Assembly (NCBI GenBank): GCA_038087015.1
Contig: JASBNA010000009.1
Span: forward strand, 496,001 to 560,000
Reading direction: 5' to 3'
DNA from: Cerrena zonata
Lineage: Eukaryota > Basidiomycota > Agaricomycetes > Polyporales > Cerrenaceae
DNA: 64,000 nt
Shown here in pieces: positions 48,617 to 61,477 of the stretch. A model generated the notes under the pieces. The model saw only the letters and a list, made by a program, of their open reading frames with translations, did no database searches and had not been told where the DNA came from. The position numbers and the translations under genes are program-made. The first letter of the stretch is position 1; each line of letters opens with the position of its first letter.

Positions 48617-48949
48617 ATGTTCGAATTCCTGCGCAGAGCTGGACGCAAGGAGAGTTCGAGCTCTACAAAAACCAATGCTATTACCTTAGGGAGGATCAGT
48701 CTCGACAGGAATCCCGCCCCATCCCACGATATACAGGCCAGCAACACTGAAGAATATCGCCAGCATCGGAAGGCTCTACTCACGGAACACGACACCCTTT
48801 TGAAAAAAGCAAAAAGCAAAGATATTCACAAACACAGAGAGGTTCATCGCAGGTGGCACCACAAGGTTGTAGTAGAGAAGTTTGATACGCACGATAAGTG
48901 GATGATGGCAATGTTGCGTGAGGAAATCAGACGGGAATGTGGATGCTGA
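48617..48949 (+). CDS. small hypothetical protein, 110 aa, basic and helical
   Basis: An intronless frame from ATG 48617 (MFEFLRRAGRKESSSS) to TGA at 48947-48949. The context around the ATG (tcaacaATG) is favourable. The second half is strongly charged and probably helical: EEYRQHRKALLTEHDTLLKK, HKHREVHRRWHHKVVVEKFD, KWMMAMLREEIRRECGC. The frame also extends upstream to 48416 without a stop, but that part reads like leader sequence. I do not recognise a family; a small coiled-coil or nucleic-acid-binding protein is possible. Confidence 0.5.
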   Translation: MFEFLRRAGRKESSSSTKTNAITLGRISLDRNPAPSHDIQASNTEEYRQHRKALLTEHDTLLKKAKSKDIHKHREVHRRWHHKVVVEKFDTHDKWMMAMLREEIRRECGC

Positions 48950-50511
48950 GACTCGGGATTCAAGACAGAAGAAACAGAGGCATTCGTCTATCAGCTTTGG
49001 AGGTGACGAACTTGAATACTCAGTTAGTTTATGCAGGTTTTACGCCTTCATATAAGCTTCATATCCTGTAATATAGCCCTAAATATTTTGACAAGCTACA
49101 TAGGATTCAAGTTGTCATGACATAACCTCCATGACTCAATACACTCCGAGCGCTACAAAAAACACAATCCTTGGAACTAGAGTTCGTATTCTTTCCTGGC
49201 CATAGACTCGTCCGTAAGGTTCGCACAGTCAATGATCTACTCGTCTACCTCCTCAACACCGATGCGTCAAACTATTTGCTTATTTCAATATCTGATGCAT
49301 GTCCTTTTGCTAAAGCACACTCTATATACTCGTAAAAATACATTCGACTACTGCTGCTACCAAGAAGTATTGTTCCTGTTGTCATCACCTCGATGAAATA
49401 GTCAAGGATGTCGGCAAATGTACCCTTACCTTACCCGCAATAATTTTCCATGGGCACCTCCGGCCAGCATGGATACTACTGCGTTGGAGCGGATGAAGGG
49501 TTCTTTTGTAGAAAGGTTTGCAGCGATGAAGTGCAGCAATCGAATAGGGTATCATCTCTCTCGTCAAGGTGCGTCGACGTTATCTAAAGATAGTTTACTC
49601 GTTTTTAAAATTGCATTGAAGAAGTAACAATTCGTCAACTGCTTACGAGTCGCTGTGATAATCATGACGCAACCACATACAGGAACCAAACCCTTTCATT
49701 GGCTCTGCTAACTTTTCTTTGCCTCTGCATCCCACATTCACAAGCCGCTCAGTGATATATAGTCGTTGATTGGCCTAGGTCCATCCCATTGCTTGGAGGG
49801 CTCGCTATGTATAGCATCTTGTGGCCCTTGTCGGCCACAGTCAGCCTTTCTGAGTAACCCATCTGTCTTATTGATGGACATACACACACATATGTGAGGC
49901 TTTTTGTGGACGGATTCCCATGCGGCAAAGGTAAATTGTGTTCACCGGGTGTCATTCCCACCGTACTCCTCGTGCCTCCCGTCTGCAACATCCACCTAGA
50001 GCATTTTATACGATATTTCTCCTAATACTCATTCCTCATAAATCGAATTCATTCCGGTCTCCATCTGGCTGGTCGAATGTCGTGAGTTATATATCGCTCA
50101 CCCTTCACTGTAGATATACCCATCGGTACCATTTAACTGTTCTATAGATGTAAGGGTACTACCCGTTCAATGAGCCATTCACCGGCCCATGGAATCGGCT
50201 ATCGCTTGAATGACTTGATGGTTCTTACAATTGGAGAACGTCAATGCTCTTACCGTATCCACACCACTGGGTCATACCATTCAATGGATGTAATGTGGTC
50301 CTGTGGTGTGTAAGGCGCGGCTGGACCGAGTAGGATCTGAGTATTTCAGAGGTATAGCTCAGGCAGCCGTGAGAGGTATCGACATCACCGCCCACCTGGA
50401 TCTCTGGGCAACGTTGAAGATACACTCTTTATGCCTCTCGATGTGAGTGTCACAGATCTCTTGGCTGGACTTGGCTGAGGTAGCGGACTCATACTTATAT
50501 GTCATTTGAAG
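48950..50511. other. gene-poor stretch
   Basis: About 1.55 kb with only short frames of 60-80 codons (for example 49418-49627 and 49749-49991), none with motifs or credible splice sites. Confidence 0.45.
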
Positions 50512-51427
50512 ATGATGATACGCCATAGTCTTGTACCTTTGCCACTTGCTTTCGTCACCGTAGTACTTGCAAAGCATGGTGGGGCCGTCGAGAATGACTC
50601 AGGCTCAGATTCGGACGATGATGACAATAGGACGCCATCCTCATCCACACCTACCAGTACATCGACCCAACCTACATCGACCCAACCCACATCGACCGTA
50701 ACCGACACAGCAACTCCCTCTACATCTCAAACGACGACATCCTCAATTCCTTCTAGGTACGTAACAGGACTGGTAATTTTGAAGTGAAACTGAAAACGCA
50801 CCGTGCATCTCAAGCACACCCATTCTTCAATTCCTTACTCCAGCGAACGCTACGGTATGCAGAAACACCACTTTCGCATGGAAGTATACCGGACTGTCAG
50901 ACGTCGCTCTGACCATTTCGGTCACAAATGAACGAGCTGTTGGTCTCCAACAGGACAACCAAACGGTACTGATTTCTCGCACATTGACGAATGCAGTGTC
51001 GTCGACGGCGGAAATGATGCCTTGGAATCATGTGGATGTCCCTGTGGGAGCTTACGTCGCCGTCGCTTTCGATACTCAACGTACTACAGGCATAAATGCT
51101 CAGTCGCTGCCTTTCTTCGTTTTGAATGGTTCCGATACGAGTTGTCTCAATACCATTACGTCAACCTCTTTACACCAAACATCGACCTTCCCTCCGACAT
51201 CTAGTACATCCAGTACCAGTGCGGTGCAAACCAGCAGTGTGGCGGAGACGACTCCTATGCCAGGGGGTCTCAGCAGTGGAGCCTTAGCGGGGACTGTAGC
51301 AGGTGTTATAGTCGGCGTATTGTTGCTACTTTTGGCTTTTACCTTCCCTAGCTTTTGGAGACATTCGCTGCCCAGGCGACAGTCCTCAAGGGCTTCCAGA
51401 CCCGGCGGACCTTATTTGCTCTTTTGA
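50512..51427 (+). CDS. secreted-pathway single-pass membrane protein with mucin-like stretches
   Basis: Two exons (50512-50756 and 50815-51427) give 285 aa. The N-terminus MMIRHSLVPLPLAFVTVVLA looks like a signal peptide. An acidic SDSDDDD stretch and a Ser/Thr/Pro-rich segment with STQPT repeats follow. The next part is a probable beta-rich ectodomain (ANATVCRNTTFAWKYTG, SDVALTISVTNERAVG, DVPVGAYVAVAFDTQ), then a second Ser/Thr stalk. One clear membrane helix (GALAGTVAGVIVGVLLLLLA) ends in a short basic cytosolic tail with RRQSSRASR. Several N-x-S/T sites support glycosylation. This organisation is frequent among Agaricomycete cell-surface proteins; no enzyme motif is visible. It might be a surface sensor or wall-associated protein, which is inference. 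It is convergent with MOT1. Confidence 0.75.
50659..50697 (+). repeat. 15-bp tandem repeat inside the mucin-like segment
   Basis: Two full units, acatcgacccaacct (50659-50673) and the same with a final c (50674-50688), are followed by a partial third. They encode the STQPT repeats. Copy number is likely to vary between strains. Confidence 0.8.
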
Positions 51428-51637
51428 CACTTTCTAGTATGTAGTATTATGGATTTTTATTTTACGAGAAAAGGGTTTCTACTCATTCATTCGACTGAAC
51501 TATTATAGTGATTGCGAATAGTACAAGGTTGTATCATTACAGTTACAATGTACAGTCTGATATTCATGCTCTAAGATTTAGTCCGAAGTGCGAGGGGGAT
51601 CAAATAAACATAAGTCAATGAGGGGTAACGGGGGGAA

Positions 51638-54600
51638 TCATGCTGACAAAGAACCCATGAAGCTAGACAGGTCAAGAGAAGAGTATTCGTCTTCCGGAGG
51701 TAAATCCTCCAGCCCGCTGAGGATATTCTTCTGAGTCGCCGGCCCAGCCTTCTTTTCCGTCTTCTTCGACGCTGCAGCTACGTCTTCTTCCTCTGTCGTT
51801 CTCCTAAACAAGTCCAAAACAAGATCGGTATCCATGGAACTTAATCCAGAGTTTTGTTGAGTGACGACAGAGTTCGCGATATTCAACTTGAATCGTTGCA
51901 AGCTGTAACGAAGACAAAATGAGGATCAGCTCCTTGTGAATCCATGTTCAGCACGTACCCCATGATCTTCTCTTCCAATGTACCCTTGGTAATAAGACGA
52001 TAGACATTCACGACCTTCTTCTGACCAATACGGTGGGCACGATCCATCGCTTGCAGGTCCTTCATGGGATTCCAATCATGCTCAACAAAGATGACAGTAT
52101 CTGCACCTGTTAAAGTGAGACCCAAGCCGCCCACGTGAGTGGTAAGAAGCAGACAGTCGATACTGGGGTCGGAGTTGAAGGTTTGCACAATAGGCGTGCC
52201 GTTTGTTCGCATCGGTGGCACCATCCAGCCGCATGTAAGTCACAGATGGCATGTGTTGCTTGAAGAGATCGTTTTCAATGATATTGATCATTTGCTTCAT
52301 TTGGCAGAAGATGAGAACTCGATGCTGAGAGAAAGCACCACTCGATGTGGTTTCGGAGTCCGCGAGCTCGCTCTTTGCATTAGTATCTGAACCGACACCA
52401 GGTGCAACGCCCACACCGCAGTCAAGGAGAAGTTGCCTAGCAAGAAAGTCAAGTTCGGTCCTGGAAACTGTGTTTAGTTTACTCACCTTAGTGCTAACAG
52501 CTTCGGCGCATGATGGATATCACTGAGCGCCGATTGGCTATTGAGGCCAGCATTGGCGAAGGCTTCCTTGGTCGCTTGCTTATCGTCTTTGAGAACAAGA
52601 GCCGGGTGGTTACATAGCTTGCGAAGGTACTGGAGCGACTGGAAGACATGCTGATGGGCAGGTGACTTGGTTGGCTCGGCGCCGGCGCGAACGACATCTT
52701 CTGCTTCTGCTCTAGCCCGCGACTTGGAGAAATCGTCATACATGTACTTCTGTACCTCTGACAGCTCACAATAGTAGTCTTGGATGATCTTGGGAGGTAA
52801 GTCGTTGAGGACATCTTCTTTCAAGCGACGGAGCAAGAAAGGAAGGACTTGTTTGTGAAGAGCTTCTAGGGCAAGGGCAGCTACAAAGGAACCAGTAAGT
52901 CCACAATTCAGTGGTCATATGGATCGGAGACTTCACGTACCCGCTTCACCGGTCTTCGCTTTGCCGTCGCGGTTTGATAGAATGGGCTTACTAAACCGTT
53001 CATTGAATGTCGATTCGGTACCAAGGAAGCCAGGCATCAAGAAGTCAAACAAGCTCCATAGTTCCAGGACGTTGTTTTGGATCGGAGTTCCGGAAAGAAT
53101 GAGACGATGGTTGGCACGGACGCTCTTCACGGCTTTCGTCAGTTTCGTCTTCGCATTCTTGATGATATGACCTTCATCCAGAATACAGAAATGCCAGATC
53201 ATATCTTGCAATTGGGCGATGTCATTGCGTACCACCTCATACGATGTGATAACTATGTCGTGGTTCTTGAACTTTGGTATTAACCTGCCACGCTCCCTCG
53301 AGTTACCAGTATATAGCATCGGTCTCAGGTTCTCGGTATACTTCAGAATCTCGTAATACCAATGACCAGTCAGGGTTGGCGGACAGATAATGAGTGAGGG
53401 AAGGTGAACTGAGTCCGGTGATTTTGTCTGCTTGTATCGTTCGGCCCGTTCATGATGCTTACTAGCCAATATACAAATGGATTGTAGAGTCTTACCGAGA
53501 CCCATGTCTATGATGAAATAATGAGGATGAGTAAGGACAGTGATTGAACGACAACGTACCATCACAAAGAATTCCGTGGAGCTGGTATTTCGCAAGGAAA
53601 GCCAGCCAGTTGACACCTTCTTGTTGGTATTTCCGTAGCTCAGCTTTGATTGGTATTGGGATCTGATACTCTTGAACTTTGCTACCGTCGAGAAGTTGAG
53701 TCAGGAATTGACGTTCTTCGTCTCGACGTTTCAATAGATCTTCAGAGAAACTAGGTGGGTCTGGCAGTCCAGCCTACATTGTGTCAGTCAGTATTTGCTT
53801 GTGGCGCGAGTTATCGAAATACGTACTTCGAGGGGCACCATCTTCACCAACGAGGCAAAGGTGTTCGTCGCAGTTGAACGGATATCGTCGTCAGGATCGC
53901 TCATTCTTCCCAAAACCGGTACAATCATAAAGATGACATAGGGAAGTGCTTTGATGTCTAACTTTTGGACAATATCTAGACAAGCAGGTTCAGCAGATGG
54001 AGACATCTTATCTAGGACAGTACTCACGATAGATGAGCTCAGTTGCACCTTGTCGATTGGACAAATTGGATGTATCGCCCAAGAAGGGGACGACTTTTTC
54101 GATAACGAACTGCATGGCCTCTGTCGTCATCACATCACACATCGTAGCGAAGCACCGTGAAGCACACTGCCGTATGATTGCAAATTTGCTACGGAGAGCG
54201 AGTGAGATCAACGGGAAGAGCTGGGAGCAGGTAGACCAAAGATCCTGATGGAAAGTAGGGATGGCAGCCTCGAGGACGCTCAAGGAGTCGATCACATCTT
54301 GACCGCATTGCTTGTCAAGAAGACTATCCATCTTAGTCAGAGATTCTGTGGACACAGTTAGTCTAAGTACATAGTTGACCGTTGGACAACGTACCTCCTG
54401 CGCAAGCAGATAAAAGACCGCTGGCCATGGATTGCCACATGCGAGGAACAACGTCGAGCATACGAGGACCAAATTTGCGAGATAATTCTACGAAAGCAAA
54501 TGCAGCACCTCTGCGAGACAGTCTTGCCTTGGCAGCCTCTTCGGCACTGAGGGTACTACCGTTCTCTTTTCCATTGGCCGATGTCGATGTCTTGGAAAAC

Positions 54601-57600
54601 GAAAGGATACCGGCTTGGAACTTGCGAGAGAATGCAAAAGTAGGTGTCTGCTCAACATCTTGGCATATGAAGGTGCAGAGGTTCTTGACGATCTTGTCTG
54701 GGGGTTGCACAAGGTTGCGGTCGACACAAAACTCTACGAATGCAGAAACGGCGACAGCAGAGCGAACCTGAAGATGAATATCTTCTTCGCTCTACCAAAC
54801 GACATTAGCATCCAATGTAGAAGATTGTCTAGAAATATAACATCAAACATACCTTGATGCCGTTCATGATTCCCTTCACAATGGGGCTGACCTTGTCAGG
54901 TGTGGCCTTCAGTGCAACATACGCGGCAGCGAAAGCAGCAGATACTCGAATATCGTATTGTGCCTTGATGTCGACATAGCGTTCGATACTGGCAACAACC
55001 TTGACACGCTTCTCCTTGATAATCGCCAACTCCCGCTTTTTGGTCCTGCCTAGACCATCCCTCAACTTATCGAACATCTGACCGACGGCCGCTTGAGCAG
55101 TATCGATGGTGAAGCAGCCCTCCCGTGTAGCAGTGATGTCGATTTCTGTGCCAAGGGAAGGAATAGAACCTTGTGCAACCTTGCATTCGTACGCGAACGA
55201 CTGAAGGAGATTGTAACATTCACCGTGAATACGAGCGAGGGTGTACGCCATTTCGTGATAGGCGGCCGGGGGATCAGCCTGTAGGAAAGTTAGAGTACGA
55301 TCACTGATGTCCTTCGCAAGTGGTTGTGCCTCAATAAGCACTGGGTCGTTAGGTGTGGCTTGGTTATCGTAGCCATGTGCCCACTCCTCCGAAATAATGG
55401 CAGCGAGGAATTTCTGGAGCATACTGGTGGAGTCAATGTAGTGTATCAGGAGAGGCCTAAACATGTCTTCCAACGCCTGACCCTAAAATAACGATGTTAA
55501 TGTAATCTGAACTCAAAAAAGTAGAGAAATCTTACTGAGTACGGCCAGAAAGTGATGAGGGCAGCCATAGCCTTCGAACCTGCCACTCTGGCTTGAAGAA
55601 CAACTCCTGTTGAGATGAGAGACAAATCCTGCGCTAACATGTTCTTGTCCACATTGTGCCTTTCAGTGGCGGCGTCCATTCCGTTCGCTACGGATAGCGG
55701 ATCATAGAAAGTTGATACCTCTAACGGCATACCAAGCGGGGTCATGAGAACAGCATACCACTCTAGGAGAAGTTGCTGTGTGATAGCAGCCTCCATCCAA
55801 CCGTCGGTGGAACGAAGAATGGTCAAAACCATGTTCCAAGTGGAAAGTGTAGCATCGCGAACGTCGGAACGTTCCTCGACAATAAGGTTCTGAAATAGTA
55901 ACCGAAGGAAAGGTCCTGAGATCCAGTCTTTAGGGAGGGTGGGAACAGTCATAAACGAGTGAAGAGTTTTGACAACAGCTAGACGGACGCCTGCAATCGT
56001 GTGACGGAAGAAGGGGAACAATGTCGGTGCAAGGACCGAGAGTGCTTGTCTATACGATGTGTGAGTTAAAAGTATTCGCGATTCTATTGATACAAAGAAC
56101 CTCACGATTGTAATGGGTCTGCAATGATGCGAATCACTTGGTCATACATGACAAGTTTACCTAGTAAGTTTTTAGTGTCAGAAAATGAAAAAAGATAAAT
56201 GGACCGGGGACATACCGAGCAGATCCATAACTGCTCCTACACTCGAACTCAAGTCATCCTTCATATCTCTCAAACAACTCCATAGCACAGCTAGTACTCG
56301 ACTGAGCTCCTCTGGAAGCTGTTCGACCAAATGCGCTGCTACAGGGAGCAAACCTGTGGCAGCAACTGACCTGACATCATCATCACTATCTCCCAGTCTA
56401 CCGGTAGCCAAGTTAAAATTAGGAACCTTCAACAAATTCAAGAACTATACGTACCCAAGGACGGTAGCATCAACAATTCCTCTCAAGACCTCCTTGCTTT
56501 CTTGTACCGACTGCTCGGTCACGTCCGCAGCGGGAGTCTCTACTAGGTCCTTTCTCACAGCGACCTCGTACTTTATCCCAAGAAGACCAGCGTGGCGGAC
56601 TTCCCAGACGTGACCGGTCTCAGTTCTCTTGCCCATAGGCTTGAGTTTTTCTTGCTTGATCGGAGGTGAGAAATCCTGTCGGATCATCTCCAAAAGGATG
56701 GAGTGAACACGAAGTACCGATCGACGAGGCATGTGCAGAAGGAGAGAAGCTAGGGTTTGTGATACTGTTTCCCGGACGGGTGCGACGACTTGATCAGAAA
56801 CAAAGTCTCCGAATCTGTCGAGGACAAAGATGCAAAGGAACTTGACGGCAAGATCATTGCACCATCGCTCGTGAGCGATTTCGTTTACTTCCCATGGAAG
56901 ATCAGCTATAACTACTAGTCAATTTCCGCACCTCAAATACTATCCCATGAGATCAAGAAAACATACCTTGCATCCCACCAAATTTTCCTTGGTGCTTGAG
57001 AAGTTCTCTTAGAGCCATCGCAGCACCATGTCTTACTTCCCAGGCTGCGCTGAAAAGATCGACTTCAAGGATCTTCGCCAAACCGTCCCATACCCATACA
57101 CCCTGTTTGACTTCGAGTGCTTTGGATTGTTTCTCACCCTTAGGTGAGACGGCACCTCCTTTGGTGGGATCCACCACAACTTTGTCTGTGGAGCTATCCA
57201 CGGGAGACTTTGGGCTATCTGAACGCTTTGGCTGGTCCGTAGCTATGAGACGAGCCCTTGAATGATGTTAATGGTGGAACGGATTGGCCACAGAGACAAA
57301 CTTACTTATTGGAAGGGCCAGCAGGAGTTGTCGCGTACTTCGAATTTGAGCTCTGCGGAGGTGCAGCGACGAATGCACTATTTCCACCCTTTCGTTTACG
57401 TTTGAGCCTGTTTCGCTCTCGAGCTGAAAGCTGACTCAGATCAACGTCGTCTGCAGGTTCAGGCGGAGCTGGAGATAGTGCAGCTGGTGTAGGAGACTTC
57501 GAAGGTGCGGTGAGTGGCGAATCTTTCATTTTAATATCTTCTTCCACAGGGGAAAGAGGTTTGGTGTTTTCTTCGATCTTGACGCCATTCTCCATCTCGA

Positions 57601-58293
57601 CATCCCCGTCTTCATCTATGAGTTCTTTTTCGATGTCAATGTCATCAGCGCCCCCAACGCTTTCAAGAAAATCGAGCCCCAAGCGACCCATAGCCTCTTT
57701 ACGAGCTTTCTTGACTTCCATGGAGGACGCCAAGATACGGGTGGGTTTCGTGAATTCTTTCCCCGACGAAGCGAGGAGAAGGGTACCCCTTTCCATTAGC
57801 TCGCGAACGGAAAAGGTGGGAAAATCGGGAGTAGGTAGTGATTGTGCCTCTCCCGGAACTTTGTCTTGACAATCCGGAGACGGTACCCACAACGGGACCA
57901 AGGTAAATATCTGAGACAATGCAACAGATGCTGCTGTACGGGTATCATGTGACTTAGAATGCAAGTAAGGTAAAATCTGTGCAAAGTGTTAGCATGGTGA
58001 AGATCGAGCATTATTCCTACTGACCCTGGCAAGTACGGCCATGAGCTCTGACCAATTTGAAGAGTCTCCAAGGTCCGCATGCTGTCTATGTTGCTTCACG
58101 TCTTCTTCGACGATGGCAACATCACTAATGACGCTCTTTGCTGCAAGCTGGGCAAGTTGCTTTGCAGCAGTAGTTCGTACAGATGTAGATGATCCTGTAT
58201 CAAGTAACAGAAGGAGACGGTCCAGCCTTCATGTATCCCATTTTCAGCCGAATACCTTGACTGCCTAATCAAGCGTACGCACCTCGAAGTCAT
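51638..58293 (-). CDS. MOT1: MOT1/BTAF1, TBP-removing SNF2-family ATPase
   Basis: MOT1 uses ATP to strip TATA-binding protein from DNA. The start at 58293 is a short exon (ATGACTTCGAG) spliced at gtgcgt to [20 protein letters not shown], the typical MOT1 N-terminus. HEAT-type repeats follow (for example [70 protein letters not shown]), with an acidic/Pro-rich insertion near 57330-57680. The ATPase begins at [20 protein letters not shown], with [15 protein letters not shown] (near 53508), [13 protein letters not shown], the MOT1-type DEGH box (near 53180) and [20 protein letters not shown]. It continues with [54 protein letters not shown] and the end [14 protein letters not shown]. About 20 introns; length close to the roughly 1,870 aa of yeast Mot1. 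No break seen. Confidence 0.95.
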
Positions 58294-58368
58294 GGTGGTT
58301 GTGGCCGGCACGAACCGGACCGGTAAAACCGCGTGTTGTTATTCTGGCAGGAAACCCGGGGGAGGTTC

Positions 58369-59059
58369 TCACGGTCCTTCTGCCACAACCGCACCTTTTA
58401 TCACTCTCGCCGTGTGTGACAGAAAAATGCCCCCGTCACGCGTGATGGCGCCTATATCTTCAAAGCGCTCCTCTAACAAAGAATGGAATGGACTGCGAGT
58501 CCACAAAGATGACACAGAGACCCTCATGATGACCGATAATGACTTGTACATTGATCTGCCCAATTTTTTCTGTATGGGATGCTACCTTGAATCGTGAGCT
58601 GGGCAAACCCTCCTGTCCCTCGAACGTGACAGAAGCAACCACTTGTCTCGATCAACATTTACGTACTCCGCCGGGTTGATGCGAAGTGATTGACGTTTTG
58701 TACCTTCCTAAACTTGGAGCGGTTAATTCAACCTCAAGCTCCCTTGCTTGTTCTCTTTGAACTTATACCACCACCCTAGACAAGAGTAAGAACGCGCTGG
58801 CTCACCGTTATTGTCTGTTTCCCATAGTCACCTCCATTGCAAATTCACGCTGTCCAATACCTTGTCATCTTCTGCATCGAGTGGCTAAATGGCTGTGGGT
58901 ATGACGCTCACAGCGCATAGACCGTCCACTGCTTGGATATTGAGAGAATGTTCCATCAGATCTTCCTTCAGCGGCAGTTTCCTTCAACAAAAGGCATGGT
59001 TCGTTGTTGTTGAATCCCAGATGACTAGCAAAATGGATGCCACCTGGTACCTCGTTCAT
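58369..59059 (-). CDS. probable small spliced gene of unknown function, 5' end unresolved
   Basis: Three 3' exons join in phase with good splice sites: 58761-58704, 58646-58522 and 58472-58369 (stop TGA). They encode QREQARELEVELTAPSLGRQ, VASVTFEGQEGLPSSRFK and NVQVIIGHHEE, ending IGAITRDGGIFLSHTARVIK then GAVVAEGP. Further upstream on the same strand, a segment at about 58977-58900 reads KEDLMEHSLNIQAVDGLCAV before a possible gtgagc donor. I could not connect it to the later exons without a stop. The span to 59059 is therefore an estimate. No domain is recognised. It lies head to tail upstream of MOT1, only about 75 bp from the MOT1 start codon. Alternatives are a partly decayed gene or chance open frames, although three consecutive in-phase joins make chance less likely. 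Confidence 0.4.
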
Positions 59060-59482
59060 CCATAGTTACGAGACGTGCTATGAGTATGGGGCAATTAGAA
59101 GTCTGTAATGCAAAGACACATTCTACCGGAACGATGAGCAAGCGCACTCGACGACAGAAATTCCAAAGTTATCGAGTGTCGACGCAAGTGCTGGTGCTTT
59201 GATTTGAAAACGAAGCGTGATATGTTGACAGACTGCCTTATATAGAAAACTTGAACTTACTCAGCGCCACGCTGTTACCGCAAGCTTGTCTCTTCCCCTC
59301 GTCATCGGGCATCATACATCTTTAAGTTACGGCGATTCCAAAATATTCTCATTCTGTCCGGTAAGAGAATACGCTATGCCATTTTCGAGCAGCATTTATG
59401 TAACTTCTTTATTAACCACATCAAAATCGTCTAGCGGTCATCATAACTGTCATATATTGATACACTAGTCCAGAAAACCTCA
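59060..59482. other. intergenic region 5' of the JmjC gene
   Basis: About 420 bp with no recognised gene. It lies between divergent transcription units and probably contains their promoters. Confidence 0.45.
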
Positions 59483-61033
59483 ATGCCGACCGAATGGGCA
59501 TATGCCTGTGCTCGTCAATTGCTCGAAGAGTTGCATGATAATTCAAACTCGACTACTGCAGGTAAGTGTATGCCTTTCAAGTCTCGCGTTGTCTGAAAGA
59601 TGTTCAACCAGGAGCAAAGACCTATTGCCTTGTGGTGAAGAGGTCGTCAGTTCATTTCTGCGTATAGCTACAGCTACCCTCGAACGAGAACTATTGCATG
59701 AAAATGCATCTGCCGAGCTAGAAAAGCTTATCAACGATGCGTATACTCGACTCTCCGACTTGGGCACACCGTCGCTATGTTGGAGCCGACTGTTCACTGA
59801 TGCATGCATATGGCGTACAATTGCGGATATCCTTTTCATCGACGAGCTTCTCGAAGACACTGCATTATCCTGTGTGGCACGTCTCGATCGTGCAATAATT
59901 GTTGCTGGTCCTTCTGGACAAGGTCGTCTGGAGCTCATCCACGACCTGATTTACCTAATTCAGTCAACATTCCTAGGCTTTGTTCCCTCGCTCGATCGAA
60001 GCTTTCAATCACCTCGGTTGATAAATCTCACCATACCGGATATTACTCTGCCCAAAACCTTTGCAAAGCCTATTCCTCGACTTGATACCCTTCCCTCCCT
60101 CGCTTCGTTCGTGTCGAAATACTCAAAAGCGCCTTTCATTATCCCCGGTTATACCAAAGATTGGCCTGCGATGAACGAACACCCGTGGCTATCTCCAGAC
60201 TATCTTCGCGCAGTCACGGGGCCAGGTCGTATTGTCCCTGTTGAGGTCGGCGTGGATTACCGAAGTGATGATTGGACTCAGGCGATGATGAACTGGGATG
60301 ACTTCCTCTCTGCCATATTTGCGTCAGACAATAGTTGTCAAAAGAAACCAGTACTATATCTGGCACAGCATAATCTGTTTAGACAATTTCCTGCCCTCAG
60401 ACATGACATGTTCGTCCCAGATTATGTCTATGCCTCATTACCCCCTACAGAAGACTACCCTGGGTATCGTCCACCCGGCAACGAGGAGCAGTTAGTCGTC
60501 AACGCCTGGTTTGGTCCGAAAGGCACCGTCTCACCAGCGCACATTGTGAGTAAACAGTGGTTTATTTGTATTTGTACACCTCACTAACTATAACTTGACA
60601 GGATCCATTCCACAACTTTTTCGGTAATTATCTTAACCCTTCACTTTCCCAGATAACATACTGACCGAGTAATCCGATCTTAGCCCAAGTGGAAGGTCGC
60701 AAAGTTGCCTGGCTAGCACCACCTAGTATCTCGTCGTCCATTTATACTTACCCTACACGAAGTTCCTCACCCGAGTCGGACTCCGAATCCGCCAAGGCCT
60801 ATCCTCATCGTAACCACCCCGCCACCAATAATGTTGAACCCTCTCTGAGCAACACTTCGCGAGTCGATGTGTTCTCTGACGACCAGTCAGCATTTCCCTT
60901 GTTCGAGAAAAATGTAATCCCTGAAGCCATGTGCTCGGTGGTGGAACCCGGCGATTTGTTGTATTTCCCTGCCGGCTGGTGGCATGCGATGAGGGGTGAG
61001 AGCGTTAGTTTTTCGGTGACGATGTGGTTCTAG
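59483..61033 (+). CDS. JmjC-domain (cupin-8) oxygenase, KDM8/JMJD5-like
   Basis: Fe(II)/2-oxoglutarate-dependent oxygenase; animal JMJD5 relatives act on Arg or Lys of proteins including histones, but the substrate here is unknown. Four exons: 59483-59561 (MPTEWAYACARQLLEELHDN), 59620-60545, a 22-nt exon after gacag at about 60601, and the last from about 60685 to TAG 61031-61033. A helical N-terminal region (ELEKLINDAYTRLSDL, WRTIADILFIDELLEDTAL) precedes the JmjC domain: APFIIPGYTKDWPAMNEHPW, GRIVPVEVGVDYRSDDWTQ, KPVLYLAQHNLFRQFPAL and NAWFGPKGTVSPAHIDPFHN. H-I-D is the HxD iron motif, joined across an intron. FPAGWWHAMR holds the distal iron His, and VSFSVTMWF ends the protein. A Ser/Pro/Asn-rich insert of about 55 residues sits between them. 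The first donor/acceptor pair was chosen because the neighbouring acceptor would break the frame. Confidence 0.9.
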
Positions 61034-61477
61034 GTCTGTTCTACGAGCTTTCTATTATCGGCGATAGAAAACCAATCTTCGTATGAATGGAAAGCACCGA
61101 TGTCTTTGTTTAGGCAACCTTTGTAGTCTTGTACTACGATGACTTGGTGATTCCTTGGTGATTTATTCTGTCAGGGACTGTTGGCATCTTGTACAATTTT
61201 GTATCTCACATCAACATCTTGTTCTCATCTGACATGACACTCGATTGTTCTGATTGTTCTCGTTGTCGAATATATCATAGAGTGACATTTCGTGGTGACA
61301 CAGACGGATATGAAACTCAAGCATTGAGTGCTGCGAGCGTCTCAGACTAAGTTCACCCACAACACCCATCACTGGCATCGTACCTATACTCCAACACACT
61401 CCCATCTTCCATATGCTCATCTGTTAATCATTCACATTCTTCAAGTCTGATATAAAGTGACAAATACATTCACAACA
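61034..61477. other. short tandem intergenic region
   Basis: About 440 bp between the JmjC stop and the TBC start, same orientation. It must hold the terminator of one and the promoter of the other. Nothing distinctive seen. Confidence 0.5.

Noticed and set aside
58292..58597. 101-codon plus-strand frame starting opposite the MOT1 start codon
   Set aside because: It runs antisense to the three in-phase minus-strand exons, which are the more credible coding reading.
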